From positions 62,001-126,000 of the forward strand of contig DHDP01000017.1 of NCBI GenBank assembly GCA_002399405.1: a stretch of 64,000 bases of DNA, given 5' to 3'. This DNA is from Treponema sp. UBA4873 (GTDB lineage Bacteria; Spirochaetota; Spirochaetia; Treponematales; Treponemataceae). The notes under the pieces are model-generated. The model had not been told where the DNA came from. It worked only from the letters and a program-made list of their open reading frames with translations, and ran no database searches. Position numbers and translations under genes: made by a program. How positions within the stretch are numbered: position 1 is the stretch's first letter; the number at the start of each line of letters is the position of its first letter. Shown here in pieces: positions 24,546-33,435 of the stretch.

Positions 24546-26897
24546 ATGAAAACAGCAGTTACCGGCTTCCCGCGCATCGGAAAAATGCGTGAATTGAAAT
24601 TTGCAGAAGAAAAGTATTTTTCGGGCACGCTGTCCGCCGAAGAACTTGAAAAGACCGCAGCGGCAGTTCGTTCATACGGCTGGACAAAACAGCGCGATGC
24701 GGGCATCGATTTTATTCCCTCGAACGATTTTTCGTTCTACGACAATATGCTCGACACCGCAGTCATGCTCGGCGCAATTCCCGAACGATACGGCGCGCTC
24801 GGTCTGAATCCGCTCGACACGTATTTTGCGATGGCGCGCGGCTATCAGGGCGGCGGAGGCGACGTTAAAGCGTTCGCGCTGAAAAAATGGTTCAACACGA
24901 ACTATCATTACCTTGTGTCGGAACTCGACAGTAGCATGCAGCTCCGCTGTGATCCGCCCCTGTGCAAACCGCTCCGCGAATACAAAGAAGCGAAGTCGCT
25001 CGGAATTGAAACGGTACCGGAGCTCATCGGTCCGTATACGTTCCTGAAGCTTGCGCATTATGCCGGCGGCTCTGTCCGGGAGGAGTTTGCCGCAGCAGCA
25101 TGCTCCGCCTACGCCGCACTCGCCGCAGCCCTTTCAAACGCCGGTGCTGCGTGGATACAGTTTGCCGAACCGGCGCTCGTTCTCGACATGACCGGCGACG
25201 ACAGGGCTTTTTTCATGTCTCTCTACCGGACGATGCTGCCGGAACTGAGGGCGTCCGCAAAAACGCATCTGATGCTCCAGACGTATTTCGGAGACATCAG
25301 GGACTGTTACGACGACGTGTGCGCTCTCGGCTTCGACGGAATCGGGCTCGACTTTATAGAAGGAAACGAAAATATCAGTCTTATTAAACGGAGTTTTCCG
25401 CGGCGCACGCTGCTCTTTGCAGGCGTCGTGTGCGGAAAAAACATCTGGCGTACGGACTACGCACAGGCCGCCGCGCTTCTGAAGGGAATCAGTACGGTCG
25501 TTCCCGCAGATCGGATCGCAGCGGGAACGTCGTGTTCTCTGCTTCACGTTCCGTACACGACGTCTTCGGAACCGGAGAGCGGCGTGCTCCGTCATTTCGC
25601 TTTCGCCGAAGAGAAACTCAGGGAACTGCGCGACATAGCCGCGATATCGGACGATACGGACGCGGGACTCACGGCGCTCGCTGAAAACGGAAAACTTTTT
25701 GCAGAACAGTGCTCGGTGCCCGATAGCGCGGTCCGCAGCGCAGTGGCGGAACTTACCGGCGCAGACTTCCAACGCGAACCGGCATTTGCAGAACGGGAAC
25801 GGATTCAGAAAAAAGAATTCAATCTGCCGATTCTGCCGACAACGACAATCGGTTCGTTCCCTCAGACCAAGGACGTACGCGCAAACAGAGCTGCATTCAG
25901 AAAAGGCATCATCGGAAAAGCGCAGTATGCGGAGTTTAACAAAAAGAAAATTGCGGACTGCATCGGACTTCAGGAAGAACTCGGTCTCGATGTACTTGTG
26001 CACGGCGAGTTCGAGCGCAACGACATGGTCGAATATTTCGGCGACCACCTCAACGGATACCTGTTCACCGGGAACGGCTGGGTGCAGTCGTACGGCACGC
26101 GCTGCGTAAAACCGCCTGTCATCTGGGGAGACGTGTCACGCCGCGCTCCGATTACCGTCGACTGGTCCGTTTTCGCCCAAAGCTGTACGGGCAAGCCGGT
26201 CAAGGGGATGCTCACCGGACCGGTGACTATTCTCAACTGGTCGTTCCCGCGGGAAGACGTCAGCTTAAAGGAACAGGCGCTCCAGATTGCGCTTGCAATC
26301 CGTGCGGAAGTGCTCGATCTTGAAAAGAACGGCATACGCATCATCCAAATAGACGAAGCGGCGCTCCGCGAAAAGCTGCCGCTGCGGAAAGCCGAACGGC
26401 GCAGCGGATACCTCGACTGGGCGATTCCCTCATTCCGTCTCGTGCACTCCGGTGTCAAACCGGAAACGCAGATACACACGCATATGTGCTACAGCGATTT
26501 CGGCGACATCATCACCGAAATCGACAGCATGGACGCCGACGTAATCACGTTCGAAGCGTCGCGTTCCGATCTGTCGATACTAGACGCACTCTCCGAAGCG
26601 CATTTCCGCACCGAAGTCGGACCGGGCGTATACGATATACATTCGCCGCGCGTCCCGTCAGTTGAAGAAATCTGCGGTGCGCTCAGAAAGATGCTCGAAA
26701 AAATTCCGGCGCAAAAACTGTGGGTCAATCCCGACTGCGGCCTCAAGACGCGCGGGGAACAGGAAACAAAGGCAAGTCTTGCAAATCTTGCCGCGGCCGC
26801 GGAAATCATCCGCGCGGAACTGAATCTCAATTCCTGTAAGGACGCCCCGCCTGCTGCAAATAACGGAGTACGTTCTGAACAGGATCAGTACAGATAA
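24546..26897 (+). CDS. metE: Cobalamin-independent methionine synthase
   Basis: 783 residues, full length for MetE (5-methyltetrahydropteroyltriglutamate-homocysteine methyltransferase). The N-terminal barrel starts TAVTGFPRIGKMRELKFA; the C-terminal catalytic barrel starts near LPTTTIGSFPQTKDVR. Zinc ligands are visible as His and Cys in HMCYSDFGDI, Glu in TFEASRSD and Cys in NPDCGLKTR. It completes methionine synthesis from the MetY product. Monocistronic and probably leaderless. A lysR gene lies convergently downstream, beyond a repeat-rich gap. Confidence 0.95.
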   Translation: MKTAVTGFPRIGKMRELKFAEEKYFSGTLSAEELEKTAAAVRSYGWTKQRDAGIDFIPSNDFSFYDNMLDTAVMLGAIPERYGALGLNPLDTYFAMARGYQGGGGDVKAFALKKWFNTNYHYLVSELDSSMQLRCDPPLCKPLREYKEAKSLGIETVPELIGPYTFLKLAHYAGGSVREEFAAAACSAYAALAAALSNAGAAWIQFAEPALVLDMTGDDRAFFMSLYRTMLPELRASAKTHLMLQTYFGDIRDCYDDVCALGFDGIGLDFIEGNENISLIKRSFPRRTLLFAGVVCGKNIWRTDYAQAAALLKGISTVVPADRIAAGTSCSLLHVPYTTSSEPESGVLRHFAFAEEKLRELRDIAAISDDTDAGLTALAENGKLFAEQCSVPDSAVRSAVAELTGADFQREPAFAERERIQKKEFNLPILPTTTIGSFPQTKDVRANRAAFRKGIIGKAQYAEFNKKKIADCIGLQEELGLDVLVHGEFERNDMVEYFGDHLNGYLFTGNGWVQSYGTRCVKPPVIWGDVSRRAPITVDWSVFAQSCTGKPVKGMLTGPVTILNWSFPREDVSLKEQALQIALAIRAEVLDLEKNGIRIIQIDEAALREKLPLRKAERRSGYLDWAIPSFRLVHSGVKPETQIHTHMCYSDFGDIITEIDSMDADVITFEASRSDLSILDALSEAHFRTEVGPGVYDIHSPRVPSVEEICGALRKMLEKIPAQKLWVNPDCGLKTRGEQETKASLANLAAAAEIIRAELNLNSCKDAPPAANNGVRSEQDQYR

Positions 26898-27212
26898 CGG
26901 CATGTAGTCAGTCTTGTTTTCGACCGTACAAGCCTTATTAACGGGACAAACCTCAGCGTTTTACGGCCTCGCCGTAACTGTAAACCGCACAGCGCATCAC
27001 TCACATGTAAGCAGCGCATCACTGATAAAAAGCCAGCGCACAAGTGATGCGCTGCTTATTTATCAGTGATGCGTTATATATTTACCACTGATGCATTGAC
27101 TGTTTATCAGTTATAAAACGACAGTATATCGGAGACTTACGGATCATTATATGCAGGAGTATGAACCAAAAGCAGTCATGTCTCGTCCCATTATACAGGC
27201 GGGAATATGTAC
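26898..27212. repeat. Intergenic region with clustered inverted and direct repeats of GCGCATCACTGATAAA type
   Basis: Between convergent metE and lysR there is no gene. Copies of a 10-16 base word occur at 26992-27001 (GCGCATCACT), 27014-27029 (full GCGCATCACTGATAAA), 27043-27052 (inverted), 27059-27073 (inverted, 15 bases) and, degenerate, about 27087-27115. The second copy can pair with either inverted copy: 13 bp (27011-27023 with 27043-27055) or 15 bp (27015-27029 with 27059-27073). The two hairpins are mutually exclusive. The right-hand stem is followed by TTATATATTT and may end transcription. Confidence 0.7.
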
Positions 27213-28136
27213 TTAGGACAGCAGCGTGCAGCCGTATTCGCTGATGCACTTTCTGAGCTCGGCGATGTAGCTCTGCGCACACTGACTCAGCACAGCTCTG
27301 CCGTTCGTAATGTACCCGACAGTCATGCTGTCCTCAGCCTCGAGAGGAACAGCCACAATCTGCGTGCCGTTCAGATCGCTCGTCACGACGCCGCTCGAAA
27401 TCGTGTAGCCGTTGATGCCTATAATCAGATTGAACAGAGTCCCGCGGTCGCTCACGTGCACGCTTTTTTTATGGGAAACAGTACTCTGCATCTCCTCCGA
27501 AAAATAGAACGAATTGAAATCCCCCTGTTCGAACGACAGGTACGGATACGGTTCAAGGTCGTCGAATGTCACCGATTTTTTCTTAGCAAGTTCGCACGAA
27601 GCGCTTACGAAAACGTGCGGAACAGCTGTGAACAGCGGAATGAATTCAAGGTTGCTCTCTTTTAGAAGTTTTCTGAGTACCTTTCCGTTGAAATCGTTGA
27701 GATAGATGATGCCGAGCTCGCTTTTCATATTGCGCACGTCGTCGATGATTTCATACGTACGCGTTTCGCGGAGTGTGTACTCGTATTCGTCCGAATCAGT
27801 CTGCTTTATAAGATTGCAGAACGCGTTCACCGCAAACGCATAGTGCTGCGTCGAAACGGCACAGAGCTGGCGAGACGGTTTCTTGTGCGTATAACGCTGC
27901 TCGAGTAAATCGGCTTGTTCCACGACCTGCCGCGCGTACGACAGAAATTCGACGCCTTCAGGTGTAAGCGAAATGCCTTTTGAGCTGCGGCTGAAAATCT
28001 CAATGCCGAGTTCCGCTTCAAGTTCGTGCACCGAATTCGACAGCGCCGGCTGCGAAACATAGACTGCGCGGGCCGCTTCCGTAATCGAACGGCTTTCCAC
28101 TATTTTAATAATATATTTCAGCTGCTGTAACGTCAT
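27213..28136 (-). CDS. LysR-family transcriptional regulator
   Basis: 307 residues. The N-terminal HTH is TLQQLKYIIKIVESRSITEAARAVYVSQPALSNSVHELEAELGIEIFSR, typical LTTR; the C-terminal two-lobed co-inducer domain runs from about residue 85. The start at 28136 matches the family's usual first residues; two in-frame ATGs upstream are not preferred. Minus-strand TTGACA and a weak TACCCT lie 18 bp apart, with the latter 6 bp before the ATG, so it may be leaderless. It is tempting to link it to met genes, but it is not divergent from either, so the target is unknown. Confidence 0.85.
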   Translation of the reverse strand: MTLQQLKYIIKIVESRSITEAARAVYVSQPALSNSVHELEAELGIEIFSRSSKGISLTPEGVEFLSYARQVVEQADLLEQRYTHKKPSRQLCAVSTQHYAFAVNAFCNLIKQTDSDEYEYTLRETRTYEIIDDVRNMKSELGIIYLNDFNGKVLRKLLKESNLEFIPLFTAVPHVFVSASCELAKKKSVTFDDLEPYPYLSFEQGDFNSFYFSEEMQSTVSHKKSVHVSDRGTLFNLIIGINGYTISSGVVTSDLNGTQIVAVPLEAEDSMTVGYITNGRAVLSQCAQSYIAELRKCISEYGCTLLS

Positions 28137-28142
28137 ACCGAC

Positions 28143-28172
28143 AGGGTACATGCGGAAAGGCGCACGTGTCAA
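28143..28172 (-). promoter_or_regulatory. Promoter of lysR (possible leaderless type)
   Basis: TTGACA (28172-28167), 18 bp, TACCCT (28148-28143), 6 bp to ATG. The -35 is perfect, the -10 poor. Confidence 0.45.
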
Positions 28173-28234
28173 CAATTTCAGGGATGCGTTGATATCCCCA
28201 GAAGCTTAATCAGAGCATCCCTGAAAGCGGAGGA

Positions 28235-28747
28235 CTAATACTGCCGGGATGAAAGACACTGCATGATTCTGTCCACGCATGTTTCTATATCTGCCGCAGC
28301 GCAGTCGATTGTGAAATCCGAGTATTTTTTATAAAGAGGAAGCCGTTCGTCGTACACGTCTCTGAGCGTTTTTCCCTTTTTTATGACGATTCCGCGCGTT
28401 GAAACGTTCGTAAGGCGCCGCTCAAGTTCCTCATACGGAACGTCCAGATAGCAGATTTTCCCTTCTCTTCCGAGCGCAGTCATCGCTTTTTCCGAATAAA
28501 CGACGCTGCCGCCCGTCGCAACGACACAATTCGTCACGCGGAGGCCGGACACGACGGACTCTTCAATTTCAAGAAAACGGTCTATACCGTCCTCATCGAG
28601 TATCTCCTGAAGCAGTCTGCCGGCTTTCTGCTGTACAAGAAGATCGGTGTCGACAAAATCCATACCGAGCCTTTTTGCAAGAAGCACCCCGACTGTGCTT
28701 TTTCCGGCACCTGCCATCCCGGTCAGAATAATATTTTTGGCCTTCAT
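28235..28747 (-). CDS. aroK: Shikimate kinase
   Basis: 170 residues. P-loop GMAGAGKST (10-18), the shikimate-binding DTD (33-35), RFLEIEE and ATGGSVV are all present, and the lid region has an RG pair (STRG). It phosphorylates shikimate one step before AroA, whose gene begins at the left edge of the window. It starts 6 bp after the NimA-like gene and is co-transcribed with it. Confidence 0.92.
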   Translation of the reverse strand: MKAKNIILTGMAGAGKSTVGVLLAKRLGMDFVDTDLLVQQKAGRLLQEILDEDGIDRFLEIEESVVSGLRVTNCVVATGGSVVYSEKAMTALGREGKICYLDVPYEELERRLTNVSTRGIVIKKGKTLRDVYDERLPLYKKYSDFTIDCAAADIETCVDRIMQCLSSRQY

Positions 28748-28753
28748 TCGAAT

Positions 28754-29224
28754 TTATTTTGCCCGCTGTTTTCCGGTCAGCTCCGCAGCATCGATTCTGC
28801 ATACTGCAACATGCGCGACCTGCTCGTCGGTAAAATCGAAATCCTTTCCTGTCTGATGTTTCATCAGGATTTTCAGACCGTTTTTTTTATCTTCCGCGTC
28901 GTCGAGAATTTTAACAATTCCGTTTCCGATGATGCTGCTGTAATTATATCCGTACCCGCAAGCCGACTCCGCGGTCGTAAGTTCATGGTCCGTATCCATT
29001 TCGAAACAGACAGTATTGTTCGCACGAAGTATGTCGAGTTTCTTTCCTTCCTGAGCGCAATGAAAATAAACCGTATATTTTCCGTTCTCAAATACATATC
29101 CGTAATTAAGAGGGACAACGTACGGCACGTTTTCTGCGGACATTGCAAGCCTGAATACTTTGCAGGAATCAAGTATCGCGCGGATTGTCGCTCCGTCTGT
29201 TATTTCCCGGTCTGTCCTTCTCAT
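28754..29224 (-). CDS. Pyridoxamine 5'-phosphate oxidase-related flavoprotein (NimA-like)
   Basis: 156 residues. MRRTDREITD...ILDSCKVFRLAMSAENVPYVVPLNYGY and the following YTVYFHCAQEGKKLDILRANNTVCFEMD match the FMN-binding split-barrel family that includes 5-nitroimidazole reductases. In this family a His in the FHxAxEGKK motif lies near the flavin. The physiological substrate is not known; similar genes are widespread housekeeping-like genes in anaerobes, so nitroimidazole resistance should not be assumed. AAGGAG precedes the ATG. First gene of a pair with aroK. Confidence 0.85.
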   Translation of the reverse strand: MRRTDREITDGATIRAILDSCKVFRLAMSAENVPYVVPLNYGYVFENGKYTVYFHCAQEGKKLDILRANNTVCFEMDTDHELTTAESACGYGYNYSSIIGNGIVKILDDAEDKKNGLKILMKHQTGKDFDFTDEQVAHVAVCRIDAAELTGKQRAK

Positions 29225-29294
29225 GAATGAATCTCCTTTTATATAACGGTGTTAATCTATATAAAAAAACAGAATAATGCAACTGCTGTAGTAT

Positions 29295-29834
29295 TCAGCA
29301 TTGCCGGCAGAAAGAAATCTTCCGGCGGCAGAATGTGCAGGCAGAGACGGCACCTGTGATTCCAAGCAAAATCCCGCCGAGCACATCGGACGGGAAATGC
29401 ACATACAGGTACAGTCGTGAGAATCCGATGAAAACTGATACTATACCGGCCGGAATCCACAGTCTGTTTCTGTAATAGAAAAGCGCCGTCGTAACTGCAA
29501 ACGAGGCCGTAGTATGTCCTGAAGGAAATGAAAAATCTGTTGGCCGGGCAATAAGAAGCTGCACTGCAGTATTGATGTCGCAGGGCCGAATACGGTGCAC
29601 CGCAATTTTCAATACGGCGCAAATAACCATACTCAGCATAAGGCTCGCTCCGACGGCGATGCCGTACCGCCTGTACCGCCGGACGGCGAACAGAAATAGG
29701 ATAAACACGATCCAGATAATTCCGTTATTGCCGAGTCCAGAGGCCAGAACCATTGTCCTGTCAAGGAACGAAGAACGCATGGACTGCTGTATATAATTCA
29801 ATACCGAAAAATCAACCGATGCAACTGATATCAT
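29295..29834 (-). CDS. PAP2-family membrane phosphatase
   Basis: 179 residues with about five TM segments. The three PAP2 motifs are complete: KIAVHRIRP, PSGHT and SRLYLYVHFPSD. Family members dephosphorylate lipid phosphates such as undecaprenyl pyrophosphate or phosphatidylglycerol phosphate, facing the periplasm. An upstream TTG in frame is rejected because GGGAG lies 7 bases before the 29834 ATG. The gap to the NimA-like gene is 70 bp and contains that gene's own promoter-like sequence. Confidence 0.88.
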   Translation of the reverse strand: MISVASVDFSVLNYIQQSMRSSFLDRTMVLASGLGNNGIIWIVFILFLFAVRRYRRYGIAVGASLMLSMVICAVLKIAVHRIRPCDINTAVQLLIARPTDFSFPSGHTTASFAVTTALFYYRNRLWIPAGIVSVFIGFSRLYLYVHFPSDVLGGILLGITGAVSACTFCRRKISFCRQC

Positions 29835-29906
29835 TATCTGACTCCCAATCAACAACTCCGTACGAATACACAGTATAGCGAAAAGACTGAGGTTTATAAA
29901 CTGAAT

Positions 29907-30040
29907 TTAAACAGTTCTATTGTATCGTAAACCGGCAGCCTTTCCCCGCACTGTCTGTGTAAGAGTCTGATGAGAAGGATCTTTTTCAATTTTTTCGCGA
30001 ATGAGATTCACGTGTACGGGGAAAACAATGCTTATTTCTT
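29907..30040 (-). pseudogene. C-terminal remnant of an OmpR/PhoB-type response regulator
   Basis: In one minus-strand frame, 30040 down to the stop at 29909-29907 reads EEISIVFPVHVNLIREKIEKDPSHQTLTQTVRGKAAGLRYNRTV. VHVNLIREKIEKDPS and TVRG match the recognition helix and wing of PhoB-type effector domains (VHI..LR.KIE.DP...TVRG.GY). There is an in-frame stop just upstream and no receiver domain nearby, so this is a fossil of a two-component regulator. Confidence 0.6.
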
Positions 30041-30056
30041 CAGTATGTATTCAGTA

Positions 30057-30084
30057 TTGACAAGTACGCTCGTTTTGATATACC
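30057..30084 (+). promoter_or_regulatory. Promoter of the MCP gene at 30149
   Basis: TTGACA (30057-30062), 16 bp, TATACC (30079-30084). Confidence 0.55.
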
Positions 30085-30148
30085 TTGCGGATTAGTAAAG
30101 CGCTTCCATAAAAATGCAATTTCTGGAAGTACAGGAGATATTATTTTT

Positions 30149-32257
30149 ATGGAAAAAACTTCTTCCGGAAATCAATCTGCAGAAAAAAGGCAAAAAAGCA
30201 TAATCGTACAATTCTCTGTACGGCTGGGGCTCGTAATTACCGTGCTGTTAATTACGCTGGGAATATTATCGTATATTTCAGTCTCAAGGGGATCGGAACG
30301 AAGCATTTCCGAAAACATAAAAGGCATGGTTCCGGTATATGCTGATACAATCGATTCGTGGAACCAGCAGTTTATCCGCGAACTGCACTTATACACGCAA
30401 TCCGATTTTATGAAAAACGGAGACGTAGAAGGAGCCGTTGCGTGGATACGGAAAAATCAGGACCGTCGTTCCGCCGATTTCAGCAGCGTTTTCTTCTGCA
30501 CTATGGACGGAATCGGCGAAAGCGATATGGGTCAGACGCTGAACCTGGCCGACCGTGACTACGTAAAAGCGATGACGAAAGAAGGAAAAGATTTTTACAT
30601 CAGCAATCCTCTCAAGTCAAAACTCGACGATACGCTTATTTACCAGGTATCGGTCGCAGCCTATGACGGGAATCACAAAAAACTGGGCTTCTTTACGGGT
30701 GTTGTGACGCTCGCACATCTGCAGAAAATCGTTGAAACAGTCAAAGTCGGAACGGAAGGATATCTTATTGTCATCGACGGAGACGGTGTCTGTCTTGCCG
30801 CTCCCTCGACTGATCTCATAATGAAAAACATGAACGACAGCACGGATCCCGGAATACGTGCGGCGGTAAAAAGAATGACGACAGGGGAATCGGGATCGGA
30901 ATTTATTATAAATTCAAACGGTGAAAAATCATACGCGTTCTTCGGACCGATAAAAAACACGACGTGGTCTATCGCTGCAGTAATCCCCGAAAAGGAAGTA
31001 ACGGGAACTGCGGCCGAACTCGGAAAAACACAGACGGTTCTCTGTGTTATTTTCATCATCATACTCATTTTAATAACTGCATTAACAGCATGGAATGTTA
31101 TTAAGCCGCTTAAAAACGTCGAAAAAACAGTTCTTGACATAGCATCGGGAAACGCCGATTTGACGCGCCGCATAGACCGTACGGTTAATAACGAAATCGG
31201 TTCTATCGTAAACGGATTCAACAGATTCGTGGACAAACTCCAGAACATTATGACCGATCTCAAAAAATCGAAAGACGATCTTTCGTCAAGCGGCAATACG
31301 CTCAGGGCGAGCATAGAAGAAACGTCGAGCGCCATAACGCAGATACTGTCCGACATAGACAGCGTAAAACAGGAAATAACGAATCAATCTTCGAGCGTCG
31401 AGGAAACGGCCGGTGCGGTAACTGAGATTTCGCAGAACATCGTCTCGCTTGAAAAAATGATTGAGAATCAGGCGAGCGGCATCGCAGAGGCATCGGCAGC
31501 CGTCGAACAGATGATAGGCAACATCGGCAGCGTCAACAAATCGGTCGAGCAGATGGCGCAATCATTCTCATCGCTCGAGGAGCGGTCGAAGGACGGGATG
31601 TCGAAACAGGAACGGGTAAGCGAGCAGATAGAACAGATTTCCGGCCAGTCGGAAATGCTCGAAGACGCGAACGCCGCAATCGCCAGTATCGCAAGCCAGA
31701 CGAATCTGCTCGCGATGAATGCCGCCATAGAAGCCGCTCACGCGGGTGAAGCGGGCAAAGGATTCAGTGTCGTCGCCGATGAAATCAGAAAGCTCTCCGA
31801 AACGTCGACCGCGCAGTCGAAGACAATCGGAGACGAGCTGAAAAAAATTCAGGAATCAATCGGAACTGTCGTCGCGGCATCCGCGGAAAGTACAAGCGCA
31901 TTCGGTTCCGTCTTCGAAAACATCAAAGAGACTGATTCGCTTGTCATGCAGATAAAAAATGCGATGGAAGAGCAGCTGTCGGGCTCGAAACAGATCGGCG
32001 ACGCTCTTCACATGATGAACGACAGCACATCTGAAGTACGTACGGCTTCGTCGGAAATGAGCGCCGGTCAGAAAGCCATTCTCGACGAAGTAAAGCGCCT
32101 GCAGGATACAACGTCGTCGATGAAGGATAAGGTTACGGAAATGGAAACGGGCGCGCGCAAAATAAACGAGACCGGCACTGCCCTCGACGGAATATCGATG
32201 GGCGTAAACGACACAATCCATCGGATAGGTAATCAGATCGATCAGTTCAGGGTGTAA
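30149..32257 (+). CDS. Methyl-accepting chemotaxis protein with periplasmic Cache domain
   Basis: 702 residues. TM1 (about 28-48), a periplasmic dCache-like sensor (about 49-305, with DRDYVKAMTKEGKDFYISNPLKSKLDDTLIYQVSVAAYD), TM2 (TVLCVIFIIILILITALTAW), HAMP, and a long coiled coil. The hairpin tip ASQTNLLAMNAAIEAAHAGEAGKGFSVVADEIRKLSE is canonical, so it should couple to the standard CheA/CheW array. Cache domains of this kind bind small amino or carboxylic acids; the ligand here is unknown. AGGAG lies 11 bases ahead of the ATG. Single gene, unlike the receptor cluster at 39.6-46.8 kb. Confidence 0.93.
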   Translation: MEKTSSGNQSAEKRQKSIIVQFSVRLGLVITVLLITLGILSYISVSRGSERSISENIKGMVPVYADTIDSWNQQFIRELHLYTQSDFMKNGDVEGAVAWIRKNQDRRSADFSSVFFCTMDGIGESDMGQTLNLADRDYVKAMTKEGKDFYISNPLKSKLDDTLIYQVSVAAYDGNHKKLGFFTGVVTLAHLQKIVETVKVGTEGYLIVIDGDGVCLAAPSTDLIMKNMNDSTDPGIRAAVKRMTTGESGSEFIINSNGEKSYAFFGPIKNTTWSIAAVIPEKEVTGTAAELGKTQTVLCVIFIIILILITALTAWNVIKPLKNVEKTVLDIASGNADLTRRIDRTVNNEIGSIVNGFNRFVDKLQNIMTDLKKSKDDLSSSGNTLRASIEETSSAITQILSDIDSVKQEITNQSSSVEETAGAVTEISQNIVSLEKMIENQASGIAEASAAVEQMIGNIGSVNKSVEQMAQSFSSLEERSKDGMSKQERVSEQIEQISGQSEMLEDANAAIASIASQTNLLAMNAAIEAAHAGEAGKGFSVVADEIRKLSETSTAQSKTIGDELKKIQESIGTVVAASAESTSAFGSVFENIKETDSLVMQIKNAMEEQLSGSKQIGDALHMMNDSTSEVRTASSEMSAGQKAILDEVKRLQDTTSSMKDKVTEMETGARKINETGTALDGISMGVNDTIHRIGNQIDQFRV

Positions 32258-32315
32258 GCCGGGCGGATATTTGCCCGCCGTAATATAACGGGGAAAATAT
32301 CCGGCCAATATTTTT
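32258..32315. terminator. Terminator between the MCP gene and fabH
   Basis: GCCGGGCGGATATTT pairs (with bulges) with AAATATCCGGC, followed by CAATATTTTT. Confidence 0.6.
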
Positions 32316-32332
32316 CCCTGCGGATTCGACGA

Positions 32333-33346
32333 TTACCAGACAATAAGATTGCCGCCGTACGTTAATCCCGCGCCGAACCCCAGCGTTATAATAATGTCCC
32401 CTTTTGCAAGTCCTCCCGTCCGGTTCAGCTCGTCGAGCGCAAGCGGGACGGAAGCTGCCGACGTATTCGCATATTTTCCGATATTGAGAAAGAACAGACC
32501 GGCGGCGACGCCGAGACGCTTCGCCGCCGCTTCGATGATCCGTTCGTTGGCCTGATGCGGAATAATCCGCTTAATGTCTCCCAGCGTAAAACCGCTCCCG
32601 TCAAGCAACCGCTGAATCGTGCGGACTACGGCGTTCACCGCAAACAGATACACGGCGTGTCCGTCCATTTCAATATACGGAGATTTTGCGACTGTTTCTC
32701 CGGCCGTAAACTGACTCCGCGAACCGCCTCTGCGTATAATAAGTTTATCTGCACCGGAACCGTCCGCTCCGAGGTGTGAGCGGATAATACCCCTGAGCTG
32801 CTGTTCCGGCAGCTCAGGGGACGTCGACTCAAGTATTACCGCACCTGCGCCGTCGCCGAATAAAATGCACGTATTGCGGTCGGACCAGTCGGTAATGCGG
32901 GACAGCACTTCCGCGCCGATAACGAGCGCCCGCTTTCTTCCGCCTGAAGCGAGCATGCAGGCAGCGGTGTCGAGAGCGTATACGAATCCCGAACATCCGG
33001 CCGTCATATCGAACGCGGCTGCGTTCCGTGCGCCGATGCGGTCCTGAACTATGCAGGCCACTGACGGGAAACCGGGATAATCGGGTGAAGCTGTGGCAAC
33101 AATAATAAGGTCGAGGGCTGCCGCGACCTGTTCCGGATGTTCCGGGCAGGCGGCTTTCAGTGCATTGAGCGCAGCTCCGCATGCAAGATCGCTCGCGGCC
33201 TCATCCGTACGGGCAATACGGCGCGCGCCTATACCGGTGTGCGAACGTATCCATTCGTCGGACGTTTCAACAATTTTGGCAAGATCGTCATTAGTCAGAA
33301 TTTTCTCCGGCACGTAACTTCCGGTTGCGGTTATTTCAACAGCCAT
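32333..33346 (-). CDS. fabH: Beta-ketoacyl-ACP synthase III
   Basis: 337 residues. Catalytic triad visible: Cys118 in FDMTAGCSGFVYAL, His264 in IPHQANERI and Asn294 in GKYANTSAAS; GFGAGLTYG ends the protein. It condenses acetyl-CoA (or a branched primer) with malonyl-ACP to start fatty-acid synthesis. GGGAG precedes the ATG. A minus-strand promoter (TTGACA-16-TATAGT) lies about 40 bp upstream. It stands alone, away from other fab genes. Confidence 0.93.
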   Translation of the reverse strand: MAVEITATGSYVPEKILTNDDLAKIVETSDEWIRSHTGIGARRIARTDEAASDLACGAALNALKAACPEHPEQVAAALDLIIVATASPDYPGFPSVACIVQDRIGARNAAAFDMTAGCSGFVYALDTAACMLASGGRKRALVIGAEVLSRITDWSDRNTCILFGDGAGAVILESTSPELPEQQLRGIIRSHLGADGSGADKLIIRRGGSRSQFTAGETVAKSPYIEMDGHAVYLFAVNAVVRTIQRLLDGSGFTLGDIKRIIPHQANERIIEAAAKRLGVAAGLFFLNIGKYANTSAASVPLALDELNRTGGLAKGDIIITLGFGAGLTYGGNLIVW

Positions 33347-33435
33347 ATATTTCTCCCAAAAAAGGTATATAGGCCAACTATACTGAAAATGGGAAATATG
33401 TCAATATGACAATATATGTTGTTTTGTCACTAAAA

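Noticed and set aside
28754..29224. Nitroimidazole resistance gene (nim)
   Set aside because: The protein belongs to the broad FMN split-barrel family, but nothing in the sequence or context shows nitroimidazole reduction.
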